Below, piece after piece: positions 63,715 to 64,000 of a DNA stretch of 64,000 bases (positions are counted from its first letter, which is position 1; every line of letters begins with the position of its first letter). The notes beneath the pieces are model-generated. The model worked only from the letters and a program-made list of their open reading frames with translations. It had not been told where the DNA came from and ran no database searches. Origin of the DNA: Desulfosporosinus sp. FKB (lineage in GTDB: Bacteria; Bacillota; Desulfitobacteriia; Desulfitobacteriales; Desulfitobacteriaceae). The stretch spans positions 124,001 to 188,000 of the forward strand of contig NZ_NADJ01000039.1 in the NCBI RefSeq assembly GCF_002196705.1, in the 5' to 3' direction. The position numbers and the translations under genes were made by a program.

Positions 63715-64000
63715 GCAAACTGTCAGCCTTTGTATGATTGTAAAAAATGAAAGAGATTGTCTCCCAGCTTCCTTAAAAAGTGTCCAAAGTTTTGTAGACG
63801 AGATGATCGTGATTGATACGGGAAGCGACGATGGCACTCCCGATATAGCCCTTGCTTGGGGCGCAAGAGTGATTCCTTTTGTTTGGACCGAAGATTTCGC
63901 TGCCGCCAGGAATTTTGCTCTCAGGAACGCTTCTTCTGATTGGATTTTAGTGTTGGATGCCGACGAGGTTTTTCAAGTCGTTGACCCGGAATCTTTTTAT
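63704..64000 (+). CDS. Glycosyltransferase family 2 with (expected) TPR repeats, copy C, cut by the window
   Basis: ATG 63704, after GGAGGG, overlaps the copy B stop by 11 bases and opens a frame that runs through the window end. The 99 residues present match the GT2 start of copies A and B: VSLCMIVKNERDCLPASLKS, MIVIDTGSDDGTPDIALAWG, FAAARNFALRNASSDWILVL and DADEVFQV. The TPR part must lie beyond 64000. Confidence 0.88.
   Translation, partial: MNTKQTVSLCMIVKNERDCLPASLKSVQSFVDEMIVIDTGSDDGTPDIALAWGARVIPFVWTEDFAAARNFALRNASSDWILVLDADEVFQVVDPESFY

Overview
The window looks like the chromosome of an anaerobic, endospore-forming, low-GC Gram-positive bacterium of the Peptococcaceae/Desulfitobacteriaceae type; Desulfosporosinus or a close relative is my best guess. 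The reasons are Shine-Dalgarno sites of the AGGAGG type with frequent TTG and GTG starts, a glmS ribozyme, a cdaA-cdaR-glmM-glmS core, CitF and DUF362 ferredoxin-type proteins, and many proteins resembling spore-surface proteins (collagen-like BclA type, CgeB-type transferase, YVTN propellers). This is inference from gene content; there is no rRNA gene. I saw no tRNA, CRISPR array, insertion sequence or phage gene.

Layout. 1-1.5 kb: 3' part of citrate lyase alpha chain. 1.7-9 kb: accessory genes, including a GNAT enzyme, an Lsa-type ABC-F protein behind a readable transcription attenuator, a MarR-MATE pair with twin palindromic operators, decayed small genes and an orphan MEDS-domain histidine kinase. 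9.3-17 kb (minus strand): the cell-wall precursor and c-di-AMP cluster cdaA, cdaR, a COG2509 flavoprotein, glmM and ribozyme-controlled glmS. 17-20.6 kb: DUF1786 and DUF362 proteins and a secreted CAP-domain protein.

20.8-51 kb: a large glycan and surface-protein locus. It holds nucleotide-sugar genes (a set resembling the UDP-L-QuiNAc or L-FucNAc route, a UDP-sugar dehydrogenase, a nucleotidyltransferase, two epimerases), about ten glycosyltransferases including a 1091-residue multi-domain one, two methyltransferases, a collagen-like protein with hundreds of Gly-Ala-Thr triplets, three more proteins carrying the same N-terminal module of about 115 residues, beta-propellers and a CheY-CheX/CheX pair. 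At 48.8 kb a small DUF1858-like ORF is interrupted by an in-frame UGA followed by a SECIS-like hairpin, and its true stop overlaps the next gene start.

51.1-57.8 kb (minus strand): a complete gas-vesicle operon (gvpA, coiled-coil ORF, gvpN, small ORF, gvpA/B, gvpO, F, G, L, S, a third F/L, K, J) plus a detached second gvpA. 58-64 kb: small hypotheticals, a repetitive DUF6385-type protein, and a tandem array of GT2-TPR glycosyltransferases that runs off the right edge.

Working model (inference): the 20-64 kb region builds and glycosylates the outer spore layer and makes gas vesicles, perhaps at sporulation. Gas vacuoles attached to spores are known in Desulfotomaculum acetoxidans and some clostridia.
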